Below, in pieces: positions 38,401 to 47,382 of a stretch of 64,000 nucleotides of DNA. The stretch's first letter is position 1, and each line of letters begins with the position of its first letter. Both the position numbers and the translations under genes were made by a program. The stretch is from Nautilus pompilius (lineage: Eukaryota > Mollusca > Cephalopoda > Nautilida > Nautilidae), in assembly GCA_018389105.1 (NCBI GenBank), contig JACATO010001095.1:62001-126000 (forward strand). Direction: 5' to 3'. Under the pieces are notes generated by a model, which saw only the letters and a program-made list of their open reading frames with translations, made no database searches and was not told where the DNA came from.

Positions 38401-41400
38401 TGAACCAAAAATTTCTCTCATATTTGTTTTTGTGGTCAGTCAACCTCAGTCATTGCAATCTTTACATATTAGTGATGTCGTATATGACAATATGGAGGCA
38501 CAGTTGGCATGTGATGCTGCTATCTTAAAATATTTCACACAAATTTGTTCTTGTTGGAGGAAGCAAAACATGTGAATAGAATCCACACACACCAAATAGT
38601 TTCTGCTGCATCACTACTGTGTATGCCTACCTCACATTTTGGATACATGTTCTTAAGAACCATAGAGAGAGGATGCAGCTTGTGGGTAGGATTAGTTGCT
38701 GCTAGTCTTTCTGTTGGTATCTTCCAGCAATGCAGTGGTTGTAGCAACATAAAATCTCTGGATCATGAAAAGAGAGCATGGATGTTCAAGAACTTGATAG
38801 ATCATTAAAATATTGTCATTTCTACAAAATAAAGTTGCTATTGTAGTAGCATGAATCTGAATCTTTTCATGCTCTAGATGTTGGCTCCATGGTGAGGAAC
38901 TTGTTCTGTTCATAGATGCTGTGTTTAGCTGACATTTGTTCAAAAGCAGTTAAAGATTATTTGGATATTGTATGGCTTGATGTTGAAGAGTATGCATTTC
39001 TTTGAAAGTACTGTTATGTGAAATATCAAAAATGGAACATATTGTCAACTAATCATGATGGGAAAGGCCACTATAATTATGAGAATGCATTACAAAATTT
39101 GTACCTCCTTTAACTGACTCATGGTTTTCGTGTCATTTTCATAACACAAGAAGCAATTGATATTCTTTGCAGTGATTATAAATTCAAGTCATAAATAAAA
39201 TAAAATTGTAGCACACACTCCATCTTATTTTCATTGTGTGGTAACCAACTATTTCTCTGATCTGTCAAGATCAGGATGGCCAATGGTTAGACTATTTTGG
39301 AAACAATGAAGGCTAAAATTGTAAAAATTCATTAAACATTTTGCATAAAAGGTGTGAATATGTTTTTTAGTCTTAACTTTAGCATGGATTAAACCTTATG
39401 ATTTGAGATGGCTCAAACTCTGAAGAAATAATTTTCATTTTTCTATTTTCTCTGCTTTTAATAGTTTTGTTCATTATATGAAAATTAGATTGTTGCTTTA
39501 TGCACCAAATATGTTGTAGGAATTACAAACTTGTGGAAGAAAAATAAGCTTCTCAAATTTTAAACAAAACTAACGATTCAGAAATACACTAAAAAAATTT
39601 TTTTTCAACTAAATCTTGTTTATTAAAAAATTCCAAGCAAAAATGTATTTACCAGTTTAGGCGAAATATTTTCTAGTTCCAAATCATGAATCTGTTTTCT
39701 TTCTTTTTCAGTTGATCTCCATCTTCATGGTATTGATGAAATTGCAGTGCAACCAGTCACCAAAGTGATGGTGAGAAAGAAATACACTAGGTGGACATCA
39801 GTACTTCTGTCCAAAGGTAATTAGCATCGTTTTTAATTATACTATGATTGCATGGACCTCATTCTATATTCATTTTATAATTCATGCACTAGATTGCCAA
39901 CTTAATCTTTTTATTGTATGCAGAAAATGATGATTTGGAGACTGCAGAGGTGGATTCAGTATCCACAAGTATACAGCAACCTACAACAACTTCAGAAGTA
40001 GATAAAGACACATACTTATCTAGGTAAAGTTACTAAAAATATTCCTTTAAAATATCTAAATTTCGTTTTTGTTTTAAAATGTTTTTCCTTCAGAAATGCA
40101 CTGTTACTTACCAATTTTTATCCACAGGTATGCTTCTGTGAACACTACACTCGATCTAAAAGCTTCACTGTCAGAGCTCCAGAATTTTCCCACCTTGCAT
40201 ACCACTCACCTGGAGTACCAAGCATCAACCACTACTGCAACCACCATTGGCATGAATGACCACACCACCAAGGAAAAACTCAGAAGGTAGTAGGATCTCC
40301 ATCTCTCTGGTTTTTCTTTAGCAATATATATTTTCTTTCTTTCTTTTCTTTGTTTACAGAGCAATGTTTGGAATTTGTCATGTTTTGTAGGACATGAGTG
40401 AGCTACGGGTTGTATTGTCATGGAGATGGGCAATTTTTCCATTGGTGTGATATGAATTCTTTTTTTTTCTAATCATTTGTTAAAATAGTAAGTTGTATGT
40501 ATCATAGGGAAAATAAATCATAAATATCCTCATCATCTCTCTTCCATGGAGGTTTCATGCTTGGAAGACTTGCCTCAAAAAACTCCAATGCCTGCTGCCC
40601 ACACTTCTCACATGTGCTGCTTAGGCACAATATGATACAAATCCTATTGACTTACTATGGACTTTTATTTATCTGTGTAACAAAGAAAATTTGGTATGGC
40701 TAGTTAGGTAGTTACTTAAAAAATTTGGTTTCCTTTTCATTTCACCAGAGAAAGGATAAAAGACAGCTGTGACCAGTTAAGAGTACTGCTGCCATACATA
40801 CGTGGTCGCAAGACCGACATGGCATCAATTCTAGAGATGTGTGTAGATTATTTGAAAATAGTCACTGCTGTGTTGCCACAGGAATTTCAAAACCAGGTAA
40901 GCAGATCCTAGAAATGTTTAGAAGTGACCACTTACCCATGAAGTATATCTTTACTATTATCATTTAAACCATCCGCATAAACTGGTTATACTAGATATTC
41001 TGACTGAAATAATTTTTAATAAGGTTTTTTAAAAAATCTGAAGTTTTCTTTGTGTGATATCACAATTAAATGTAGAAGGCATAGCACTTTTTCCAGCATA
41101 AATTTTAACAAAAATACACAAGTTGCTAATTTTTTTGCTTGAAATGATTAAAAAATATACATTTCTTTTTGATTTTTTTTCCCAGTACAAAGAATACTTT
41201 TTCTTAATTATTTCAAAAATAGAAAATCAGCCATGTATTATTATTTCACAACTACATACAAAAATACTTTTTTGAAATATGAATAAATGTGCTTTCATTC
41301 CACAGATAACTGACATCCTCAGCAAGGAATGCAAGCTGACTGTGAGGACTTGTGCTGACCAGAAGGCAGTAAGGCGAGGCAGCAAGCGGTCGGCCCATGT

Positions 41401-44400
41401 ATCAGAGTCTCCTTCATCTGGTTCCAAAATGACTTCAACAGTAGAAAAAAAGTGAGAGATTATACAAACATTGAAAAATACTATTAAATAGGGAAGTGTA
41501 AATCACTCCTTGTTTTTTAAGAAAATAGTGTTTCAGTGATTTGTTGAAAATATATGAAATGTTTTAGTGCAGATATTTGAAGAATATTGTGAGAGAACTT
41601 GTTTTATTTTATTTACTATTTCAGCAACAATGACTCAGTTCTGCAACTCTGCTCAAACTCAGAAATGTTTTCTTATGCTGGTTCTGCACAGGCTGGGGAA
41701 GACATTACTAAGGATGCTGAAGAAAACATGATGCATGGAATTCCAAAGAAAGGTAACAACCAAAACCAACTTTCACTGCATCAGGAAATGGTACTTTTAT
41801 TTCTTTATATCTACATAATAAAGTTAAATATTTTATAACGAACCTCATATCTAAAGGGTTTTCCTTAATTTCAACAGTGCTGTCATGAGTACCAAGATCA
41901 AGTGCTGTTCTATTTAAATATTATTTGATAAATATCCTGTTTACACCAGCTCCTGTTGCCGTATTGTCTCTATCTTTGGGCTATAAGAAATCTATCAGCA
42001 GATTTGTACAATATTTGTTAAAGATCCCCATCTTTATGCATCCCCATTTATGCAGCTGGTCAAAAATGTACTGCCATGCCTTCTTCATCAGTAATACTTT
42101 GAAATGCCTGGTTGATCAGAGCTATCAGTGTTGACAAGTTTGTTAATGGACCTGTGCTGTGACAGATGAATGTATACCAGCTACCACTTAAGGATAGTTC
42201 CATCTGAAATTCTCAGAACCCAGATGTTTTGAAGCAGTTGCCATTGCTGAGCTGAGTTGTTCTGGTAGCTTGGGTCTTCAGTTAGTCACTGGAAAAATAT
42301 AGAATCACTCATTCTTTAGTTACATTGACTGTTAAAAATAATCTGTGAGCAAACCTCATGAACCATCACCAACTTTTCAAAAATGATTTAGTGGCATCCA
42401 TGTGAATTTTTTAAAGCAATAAAGTTCCATTTCAAGTTAGATGCCATCTAAAACACAAGGCAACACAACATACTCTAATAAATGCCTATATACTGCATTA
42501 GTATCCATTTGACACAGATATGAACACAAAATATAATCACTATACATTATAGTACTATGAAATAAAAAGTAAAAAAAAAAAGTCACTTAAAATGCTCCAT
42601 TACATTTCTATACATTTTATTAAGTGTCTATATGCCACGTAGATTTTACTTGCAGCTATGGCTTATCAACTACATTTGGACCCTAACTTTGACTGACCCT
42701 ATATTAGCAGCCGCATAGCCATTTGACCTGAACCTTTTTCCATTCATTTTTCTTTCCCGAGGTCATGCAATCACATCAAGATGAATATTAACATTAATAA
42801 ACAAGGGTAATGTTTGTGAATCACAAAAGCAAAAATTCTCTTTACTCTGATATAGCTTTCAAAAACTTTAGTTTTGGGGATATATATCTTAAAGTTTAAT
42901 AATTAATACATACTGTCTGTTTCTGTTAGTACTTTCAAAAATAATTTTAAAAAATTAGAAATAGCAAGACACTGTTTTTTTTTACTTCAGAAAATAATGA
43001 AAATTTCAAATGCAGCATAAAACGTCCCAAGCAACAGCAGTCTGAAGTAGTGAACCAACATAACATTGGGTACATGTACACACAAGCCGCACTTCCAAAC
43101 AGCACTAATGTCTATGACCACCAATTAGTCAAAGAAGAGAGTATGGGTAAGTTGTTATAAATTTAACTTAGCTTTGTGATACATACACCATAATAGCTGC
43201 AATAAATTTTAGCCATGCTTTTCATTTTATTCAAATTTTTTTTTTGTTGCACAAATGTTTTTCATTTCTAAAAGAGCAATATTTGCAGAAAATTTTTTAA
43301 TTTCACAACATTGCAAAATTACAGACTTTAACTGTTACTACAGAATTAGAACTGACATTTAATGGTCATATGTTATTTACAAAAGAGGTTTCTCCAAGAA
43401 TGTCCCATTACTTTATTATTGGATCTGTTTTAGCAATCTTTCCCTGTTTCCATCATCAGAATTTTGCTTTGAGGACTGTTTTGGTGTGCAAACCCATTGG
43501 TTAAGTTTTTGATGTAATAGTGACTGGAGTCATAGGGCATGTAGTGACTGGTTACATGCACCCTTTTTGAAATTCCAGAGCATCCCAGAAAGGAAGTTGG
43601 TTATTGCTTTCCATCCCCATGTTACACATGACAGCCAGATGAATATTGTTCAAATGCTTTAACAATTGGTGTAATCTCTCTTATCACATAGCCAGATAAA
43701 GAAGCCAATATGAACAAAGAAACAAATGGTCAGCAGAAAGAGTTGCTTGGTGCAGAACTGGAAATGCAACAACTGATATCCAGCTTTCTGAAGAATGACT
43801 ATCCTACACATTTTATCTAAAAAACAATAGTTAAACAAATCAACACATCTATTACAACAGGACAACAAAAACTTGTAATTCCATACATTAAAGGAACCTA
43901 TGAACATTTTACTTGATTCTATAAGGCAGTATTTTTCAACCTTTTTGGTGGAGCGGAACCCCAATGAAACATTCCAGAGGCTCGAGGAACCCCTGTGCTC
44001 ATATTTGATAAAATAAAATGAAATTAAAATACTCATGTTCAGATTTATTTACAATAAAAATATAAACTGTAAAAAAATTACATTTATTCAAAGAGATTTA
44101 TTCACAAAAATTCAATGAGAAACTTGAGCCTGGTGTTTCTTGCACAACTCTTTAAGATTGGGTCGTGTATTTGACAGACAAACACGAAGTTCATCTTCCA
44201 CGGACATCAATTGTGCTCGCTTCTTGTGCTTGATGGTTGTCAGAGCTGAAAATCCAAACTCACACAAGCATATAATAATAAAATGGACTCTCGGATTTGA
44301 ATTCAAACTTGCGGAACCCTGGTTGAAAACCACTGCTATAAGGACTTAAAGATCAAAGTTATTCACAAAAGTACTGTAACATTAAGAAATAAATTAATGT

Positions 44401-45348
44401 ATTTGGTTCCAAAGCAAGAGCTGCTATCAATCAAGAGTATAATTTCATTGTCTGTTACTTTGATGAGACAGGCCCACCAAAACCACAATAAGAATGCAGA
44501 AGACTCTTGCTTGGCTTGGTCAGTATTAGTGGATAATGGATGGTCATGTGATCACAATTTCAAGTAGACAGTGATTTTCCTTAATTGGGCAGATGTCATG
44601 GTGGTTCATTTGGCCAAAACACTGCTAAGTTTATTTTTGATATGGTTTTTGATCAACCAACATGTCAAAACTAGCTCAAGCCACTTATTCAATGGAAATG
44701 TAGAAACACTTGCTGCAAAAAATCTATTTAAAATTAACATTACTGCACTAAAAAACAATCCTCATTAATGGTGACAGGGAAAGATTGCTGAACTATAAGT
44801 TTGTTTGTTAGGTCAGTTACTGCTAATAAACTGATGGGGAAATTCCAAAACTAACCTTTGTTAAGAGACTTTAATTTTGTGGTGGTTTATATTACATTTC
44901 AGTTCGAATGGTTAGTGGAGGAACAGAAGATTCAATGAACTTCCAAGTTTCAAATATTCAAATGTCTCCAGCTCCAATATACCAGTCTATGGGTGATAAT
45001 ACATCCAGAGTATTCCAGCAAGAAGTTCTGTCAGCTGATGGTTTCCCAAGCACTTACTTGGGAAACCACAGCTCAATGAAACCTTCAGACATGGGCAGAG
45101 ACATATATAGAACAGCCTTCATGGAACCACCACCAATGTTCCCATACTACAACAATCTCCAGACCAGTACAATGTGCCAAACAGAATATACCACCACCAG
45201 TCCTGTGGTGCCAATCAGCTACACTGCAAGATTCCCAATGGAGAAATATGAAGATTTAGACAGACAAGCTAAAACAAAAATTGATGAGAACACAATGCCT
45301 GTGGCCCCTAAAATTCTATCACAAGAAATAGTTTCTAACAGTTCATAA
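32275..45348 (+). CDS. SOHLH2: SOHLH2-like germ-cell bHLH transcription factor (11 coding exons)
   Basis: Joining exons 32275-32493, 36677-36894, 38255-38316, 39712-39816, 39924-40023, 40128-40286, 40749-40896, 41306-41451, 41625-41752, 42991-43146 and 44903-45348 gives 1,887 nt (628 codons plus stop) with GT-AG introns and matching phases throughout. The bHLH lies at about residues 280-330: basic region KEKLRRERIK, helix 1 SCDQLRVLLPYI, loop RGRKTD, helix 2 MASILEMCVDYLKIV. This and the preceding ASLSEL motif match vertebrate SOHLH2, as does the N-terminal segment VVGD...HGIDEIAVQP (residues 83-194). The family drives germ-cell differentiation from the nucleus by binding E-boxes. The protein is longer than human SOHLH2 (about 425 aa) because of a low-complexity C-terminal tail. 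SOHLH1 is less likely because SOHLH2's N-terminal domain is present. The family call is strong; expression and exact 5' end are not seen. Confidence 0.9.
33594..33870 (-). mobile_element. LINE fragment (CR1/Jockey-like reverse transcriptase) in SOHLH2 intron 1
   Basis: Minus-strand translation gives KALIWPHLECAVQE, which matches the YKSLVRPHLEY-x-VQ block downstream of the catalytic region in CR1-type reverse transcriptases. ISDIEIAP, upstream of it on the element, resembles the YINDI block. Frames are broken by stops; only a small 3'-ward piece of the element remains. Confidence 0.45.
36677..36894 (+). CDS. SOHLH2: SOHLH2 coding exon 2
   Basis: Acceptor TTTCATTTAG, donor ATCAG|GTTGTT. Enters in phase 0 from exon 1 and leaves in phase 2. 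It encodes residues 74-145, including SLVVGDAFSTKRLQEL and IWLLMSVPASQD, which align with the SOHLH2 N-terminal domain. It lies in CpG-normal DNA, unlike exons 3-11. Confidence 0.82.
38255..38316 (+). CDS. SOHLH2: SOHLH2 coding exon 3
   Basis: A 62-nt exon with acceptor ATCTTTCAG and donor GGAAG|GTAGGT. Read in the phase set by exon 2 it gives YASKCNRNTVILGVADSPLE and leaves in phase 1, as exon 4 needs. The other open frame (beginning MPVSATATQ) does not fit the phases on either side. Confidence 0.8.
39712..39816 (+). CDS. SOHLH2: SOHLH2 coding exon 4
   Basis: Acceptor TTTCTTTTTCAG, donor AAAG|GTAATT; phase 1 in, phase 1 out. It encodes DLHLHGIDEIAVQPVTKV and the following basic stretch ending at KYTRW. 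This aligns with the GHGMD...EPLT...W stretch of vertebrate SOHLH2. Confidence 0.85.
39924..40023 (+). CDS. SOHLH2: SOHLH2 coding exon 5
   Basis: Acceptor TTGTATGCAG, donor TCTAG|GTAAAG; phase 1 in, phase 2 out. It encodes an acidic Ser/Thr-rich linker (NDDLETAEVDSVSTS) between the N-terminal domain and the bHLH. No motif is recognised. Confidence 0.8.
40128..40286 (+). CDS. SOHLH2: SOHLH2 coding exon 6 (start of bHLH basic region)
   Basis: Acceptor TTTTTATCCACAG, donor AGAAG|GTAGTA; phase 2 in, phase 2 out. It holds the ASLSEL motif shared with vertebrate SOHLH2 and ends inside the basic region (TKEKLRR). A degraded copy of its last part plus intron 6 lies at 13012-13447. Confidence 0.88.
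40749..40896 (+). CDS. SOHLH2: SOHLH2 coding exon 7 (bHLH core)
   Basis: Acceptor CATTTCACCAG, donor AACCAG|GTAAGC; phase 2 in, phase 0 out. It encodes RERIKDSCDQLRVLLPYIRG and MASILEMCVDYLKIV, the DNA-contacting basic end, helix 1, loop and helix 2. An inverted, mutated copy lies at 15319-15557. Confidence 0.92.
41306..41451 (+). CDS. SOHLH2: SOHLH2 coding exon 8
   Basis: Acceptor TTTCATTCCACAG, donor GAAAAAAA|GTGAGA; phase 0 in, phase 2 out. It encodes the segment after the bHLH (ITDILSKECKLTVRTC) and a basic Ser-rich stretch (RRGSKRSAH) that could serve as a nuclear localisation signal; that role is inferred from composition only. Confidence 0.8.
41625..41752 (+). CDS. SOHLH2: SOHLH2 coding exon 9
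   Basis: Acceptor TTACTATTTCAG, donor AAAG|GTAACA; phase 2 in, phase 1 out. It encodes a polar, acidic stretch with no recognised motif. Confidence 0.75.
41940..42310 (+). repeat. Unclassified interspersed repeat, copy B (SOHLH2 intron 9)
   Basis: Shares colinear blocks with 28,995-29,240, for example TTTTGAAGCAGTTGCCATTG here against TTTTGAAGCAGTCGTCATTG there, plus the block TATCAGCAGATTTGTAC and the block around GGTAGCTTGGGTCTT. No open frame or terminal repeat was recognised. Confidence 0.4.
42991..43146 (+). CDS. SOHLH2: SOHLH2 coding exon 10
   Basis: Acceptor TTTTTTACTTCAG, donor ATGG|GTAAGT; phase 1 in, phase 1 out. It encodes a Gln/Asn-rich stretch (KRPKQQQSEVVNQ) ending in VKEESM. 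LVKEES resembles a psi-K-x-E sumoylation site, but this is only a motif match. Confidence 0.78.
43927..44335 (-). mobile_element. Short non-autonomous hAT transposon copy with perfect 8-bp target duplication (SOHLH2 intron 10)
   Basis: Ends are inverted: the left starts CAGTATTTTTCAACC and the right, reverse complemented, starts CAGTGGTTTTCAACC. Both are flanked by the same octamer CTATAAGG (43919-43926 and 44336-44343), the 8-bp duplication expected of hAT elements. On the minus strand it keeps the C-terminal end of a ZBED5/SCAND3-type hAT transposase (44112-44333; LCEFGFSALTTIKHKKRAQL). At 409 bp it is an internally deleted derivative that would need a transposase supplied elsewhere. It contains several CpGs in an otherwise CpG-poor intron, consistent with recent insertion. 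Confidence 0.85.
44903..45348 (+). CDS. SOHLH2: SOHLH2 last coding exon and stop
   Basis: Acceptor TATTACATTTCAG, phase 1 in; TAA stop at 45346-45348. It encodes about 147 residues rich in Ser, Thr, Met, Pro and Tyr, typical of a disordered transactivation tail. No known domain is visible. Confidence 0.8.
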
Positions 45349-45603
45349 TGTTTTGTTTGTTTGTTTTTTCACTGTTGTTGCTGATGCTAAAGAAATTAGT
45401 TGTATGGTGATATGTTTTGTTTTGTTTCAGGAGGTTTATAAGGCAATTATTAAAAGAAAGATATTTGCTATTCCCTCTTCATACATTCTTTACAGCTGTG
45501 ATAATGTATACCTTTATATATTGGAATAATTGTTCAATAATAACTTATTAAAATGTAATTTATTTTCTTATAAATTAGATCTCAGATGCAAGAAAAGATC
45601 TTG

Positions 45604-45609
45604 AATAAA
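45604..45609 (+). terminator. AATAAA poly(A) signal candidate for SOHLH2
   Basis: Canonical hexamer about 255 nt after the SOHLH2 stop. A variant ATTAAA lies earlier (about 45,548) and further AATAAA copies follow, so the site actually used is uncertain. Confidence 0.4.
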
Positions 45610-46052
45610 ATATATGAAGTGAAAATGTTACAGCATTGTTTGTTTTTTTTCCTCTGGGCAAATAAATGTTGGTGTTAACAGTATTTAACTTAGCTATTGA
45701 TAAGCCAAGTGATCTGATAAGACTGAGAACCTTATAGAACAGGATCAATTTTGTTCTTTTAAATAAATCAATAAAATTAAACACCTAGTTATAGTAACTA
45801 CTAAAGTAAACTGTTTAAAGTAATGCTTGTCGAATTCTCAGGCAGTTGTCCAGTACTTAGCTAGAGATTATTGCTGCTCTAATTAAATTATCATTCTAAA
45901 TGTAATCAAGATTTAAGTATTAAAAAAAATGTAACTTACTTCATAAAACTATTCATCAATCTAATAGTACATTTTTTCTTTCTAAAAAATCTTTCCATGA
46001 TTAAAGAAATTTCCTGTTTGAATATATTTTTCATATCTTAAGGAAATTAATT

Positions 46053-46058
46053 TTTATT
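46053..46058 (-). terminator. AATAAA poly(A) signal candidate for SRXN1
   Basis: The reverse-strand hexamer lies about 165 nt past the SRXN1 stop. The region is very AT-rich, so chance matches are likely. Confidence 0.35.
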
Positions 46059-46221
46059 TAATTTTTAAATAAAGATTTAAAAATTTTAAAAAATATTTTT
46101 CTAAGATGGTCAGGCTTATCAAGCTTCTGCACAATATAATAATGTAACAGTAGCTGGAGGCTTTGTATTTTGTTTTTTTCTGTATCAGATCTGATGCATG
46201 ATTTTTTCCATAGTATTCACA

Positions 46222-46431
46222 TCAAAGTAAGTCTGGTGTAGAGCCACCAAGATAGGTCCTTAGATCTGTAATAGTAGATTTAAATAGCTTGCATGGAATA
46301 GTTTCCATCTTTAATCTCTTGTAAGCTTCATAGCGATGACATCCTCCAAATGAATAGTAGTAGTTGCCTCCCTCTCTTCCTTTCACCCAAAGTACATCAA
46401 TAGGTGGCACTTTACTTCTAGTTTCTTCATT
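46222..46431 (-). CDS. SRXN1: SRXN1 coding exon 2 (catalytic)
   Basis: Begins [18 protein letters not shown] and holds the GGCHR catalytic signature. Ends in the family's STPDL motif followed by TGA at 46224-46222. Confidence 0.93.
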   Translation of the reverse strand, partial: NEETRSKVPPIDVLWVKGREGGNYYYSFGGCHRYEAYKRLKMETIPCKLFKSTITDLRTYLGGSTPDLL

Positions 46432-47336
46432 CTGCAAAATATGCGAAAGGATAACTCTTTCCTATGTTCCCAGCATTTTTATTTGTTTGCTAGTTAAGTG
46501 CAGATAAAGTATAGAAAAAAAATTAAACTGGTTTTAAATTATTTACAATGGTACATTTGTAACTAAGAAAAGAAAATTATTACACCAAACTATACAGAAG
46601 AAAAGGGAAATATAAAAGTAAGATGTCAAAGAAAATGTCTATTTATCAAAATGTTGCTACAAGAATTCAATCGTCAACTTAATTTATTTCAAATGGCTAT
46701 TTCAAAAATAATTTGAGGAAAATATAAATAAAATAAAATAGATATGTCAGCTATTTTTAACTTCCAGCAGCACAAATGGTACAAATACAGAATTCGAGGG
46801 CATTTACAGTTAGATATATTCATTAGGCTGTTTCTGGTAAACAAATTTGAAAATAAACATTTTAGTGTTAATTTTATGTCATTCGACTATTAAAAAATTT
46901 TTACGTTTATTGAAGGAGTTTACCTTCTTAACAGGTGAAATTAAAACAAAAACAATTGCTTAAATCTAATTTTAACGACTGGTGCAGGTAGGTATCTTTC
47001 CTTTTGAGGTCCTACAGTAATTTGTATTTATTTGAATTATTCTCTTTGTGGATCTTTTAAAGTAATTACTAACAAGTATCAAGCAGCATACGTACGTACC
47101 TGTAACACCCTTATCAGAGAACGAATTTTATCTTCGTCTAAAACAGGGAGAATAGGTCGGATGATAACACTCATCGGCACATTGTAAAACACTTTGATAT
47201 GCGCCGCTTGGATCGTATCGTCCAGTGTTTCCATGCTGTCTGTTACTGTCTCAAATGACCTGGGGTGAAGGGTCAACAAACCCACATTTAGTTTCGACTG
47301 CAGTAAGATTAAACGTTCGATACTTGTACTGAACAA
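46222..47336 (-). CDS. SRXN1: Sulfiredoxin, two coding exons
   Basis: Sulfiredoxin reduces cysteine sulfinic acid in hyperoxidised 2-Cys peroxiredoxins using ATP. Exon 1 is 47336-47100 (donor CAG|GTACGT, phase 0) and exon 2 is 46431-46222 (acceptor ATTTTGCAG, stop TGA). The 148-codon frame contains [20 protein letters not shown] and [14 protein letters not shown]. It also has the catalytic motif [10 protein letters not shown], whose Cys corresponds to human Cys99, and ends LGGSTPDLL; all match human SRXN1 (137 aa). The first ATG (47336) adds 34 residues before Met35 (ATG 47234-47232), where homology starts soon after, so the shorter 114-aa form may be the main product. An antioxidant-response element lies just upstream at 47372-47382. 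Family identity is very firm; the start is not. Confidence 0.93.
47100..47336 (-). CDS. SRXN1: SRXN1 coding exon 1
   Basis: Encodes the non-conserved N-terminus and the first conserved block ([20 protein letters not shown]). The intron follows ...IRVLQ in phase 0. The 34 residues before Met35 contain Arg, Lys and hydrophobic residues and could be a targeting peptide, but they may also be 5' UTR. Confidence 0.85.
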
Positions 47337-47371
47337 TGAAATATTACCAGAATCTGTATATATAAGTATTC

Positions 47372-47382
47372 TGCTATGTCAT
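47372..47382 (-). promoter_or_regulatory. Antioxidant-response element (Nrf2/Maf site) upstream of SRXN1
   Basis: The minus strand reads ATGACATAGCA, a full match to the ARE consensus RTGACNNNGCR. It lies 36-46 nt upstream of the first SRXN1 ATG and about 140 nt upstream of the conserved-length ATG. Mammalian SRXN1 is a known Nrf2 target through AREs. A TATA-like run follows it (about 47,356-47,369), which would place transcription start near or inside the long-form start codon. Confidence 0.5.

Noticed and set aside
38185-38403. Frame MPVSATATQSSW through SOHLH2 exon 3
   Set aside because: Its phase fits neither exon 2 nor exon 4, whereas the YASKCNRNT frame fits both.
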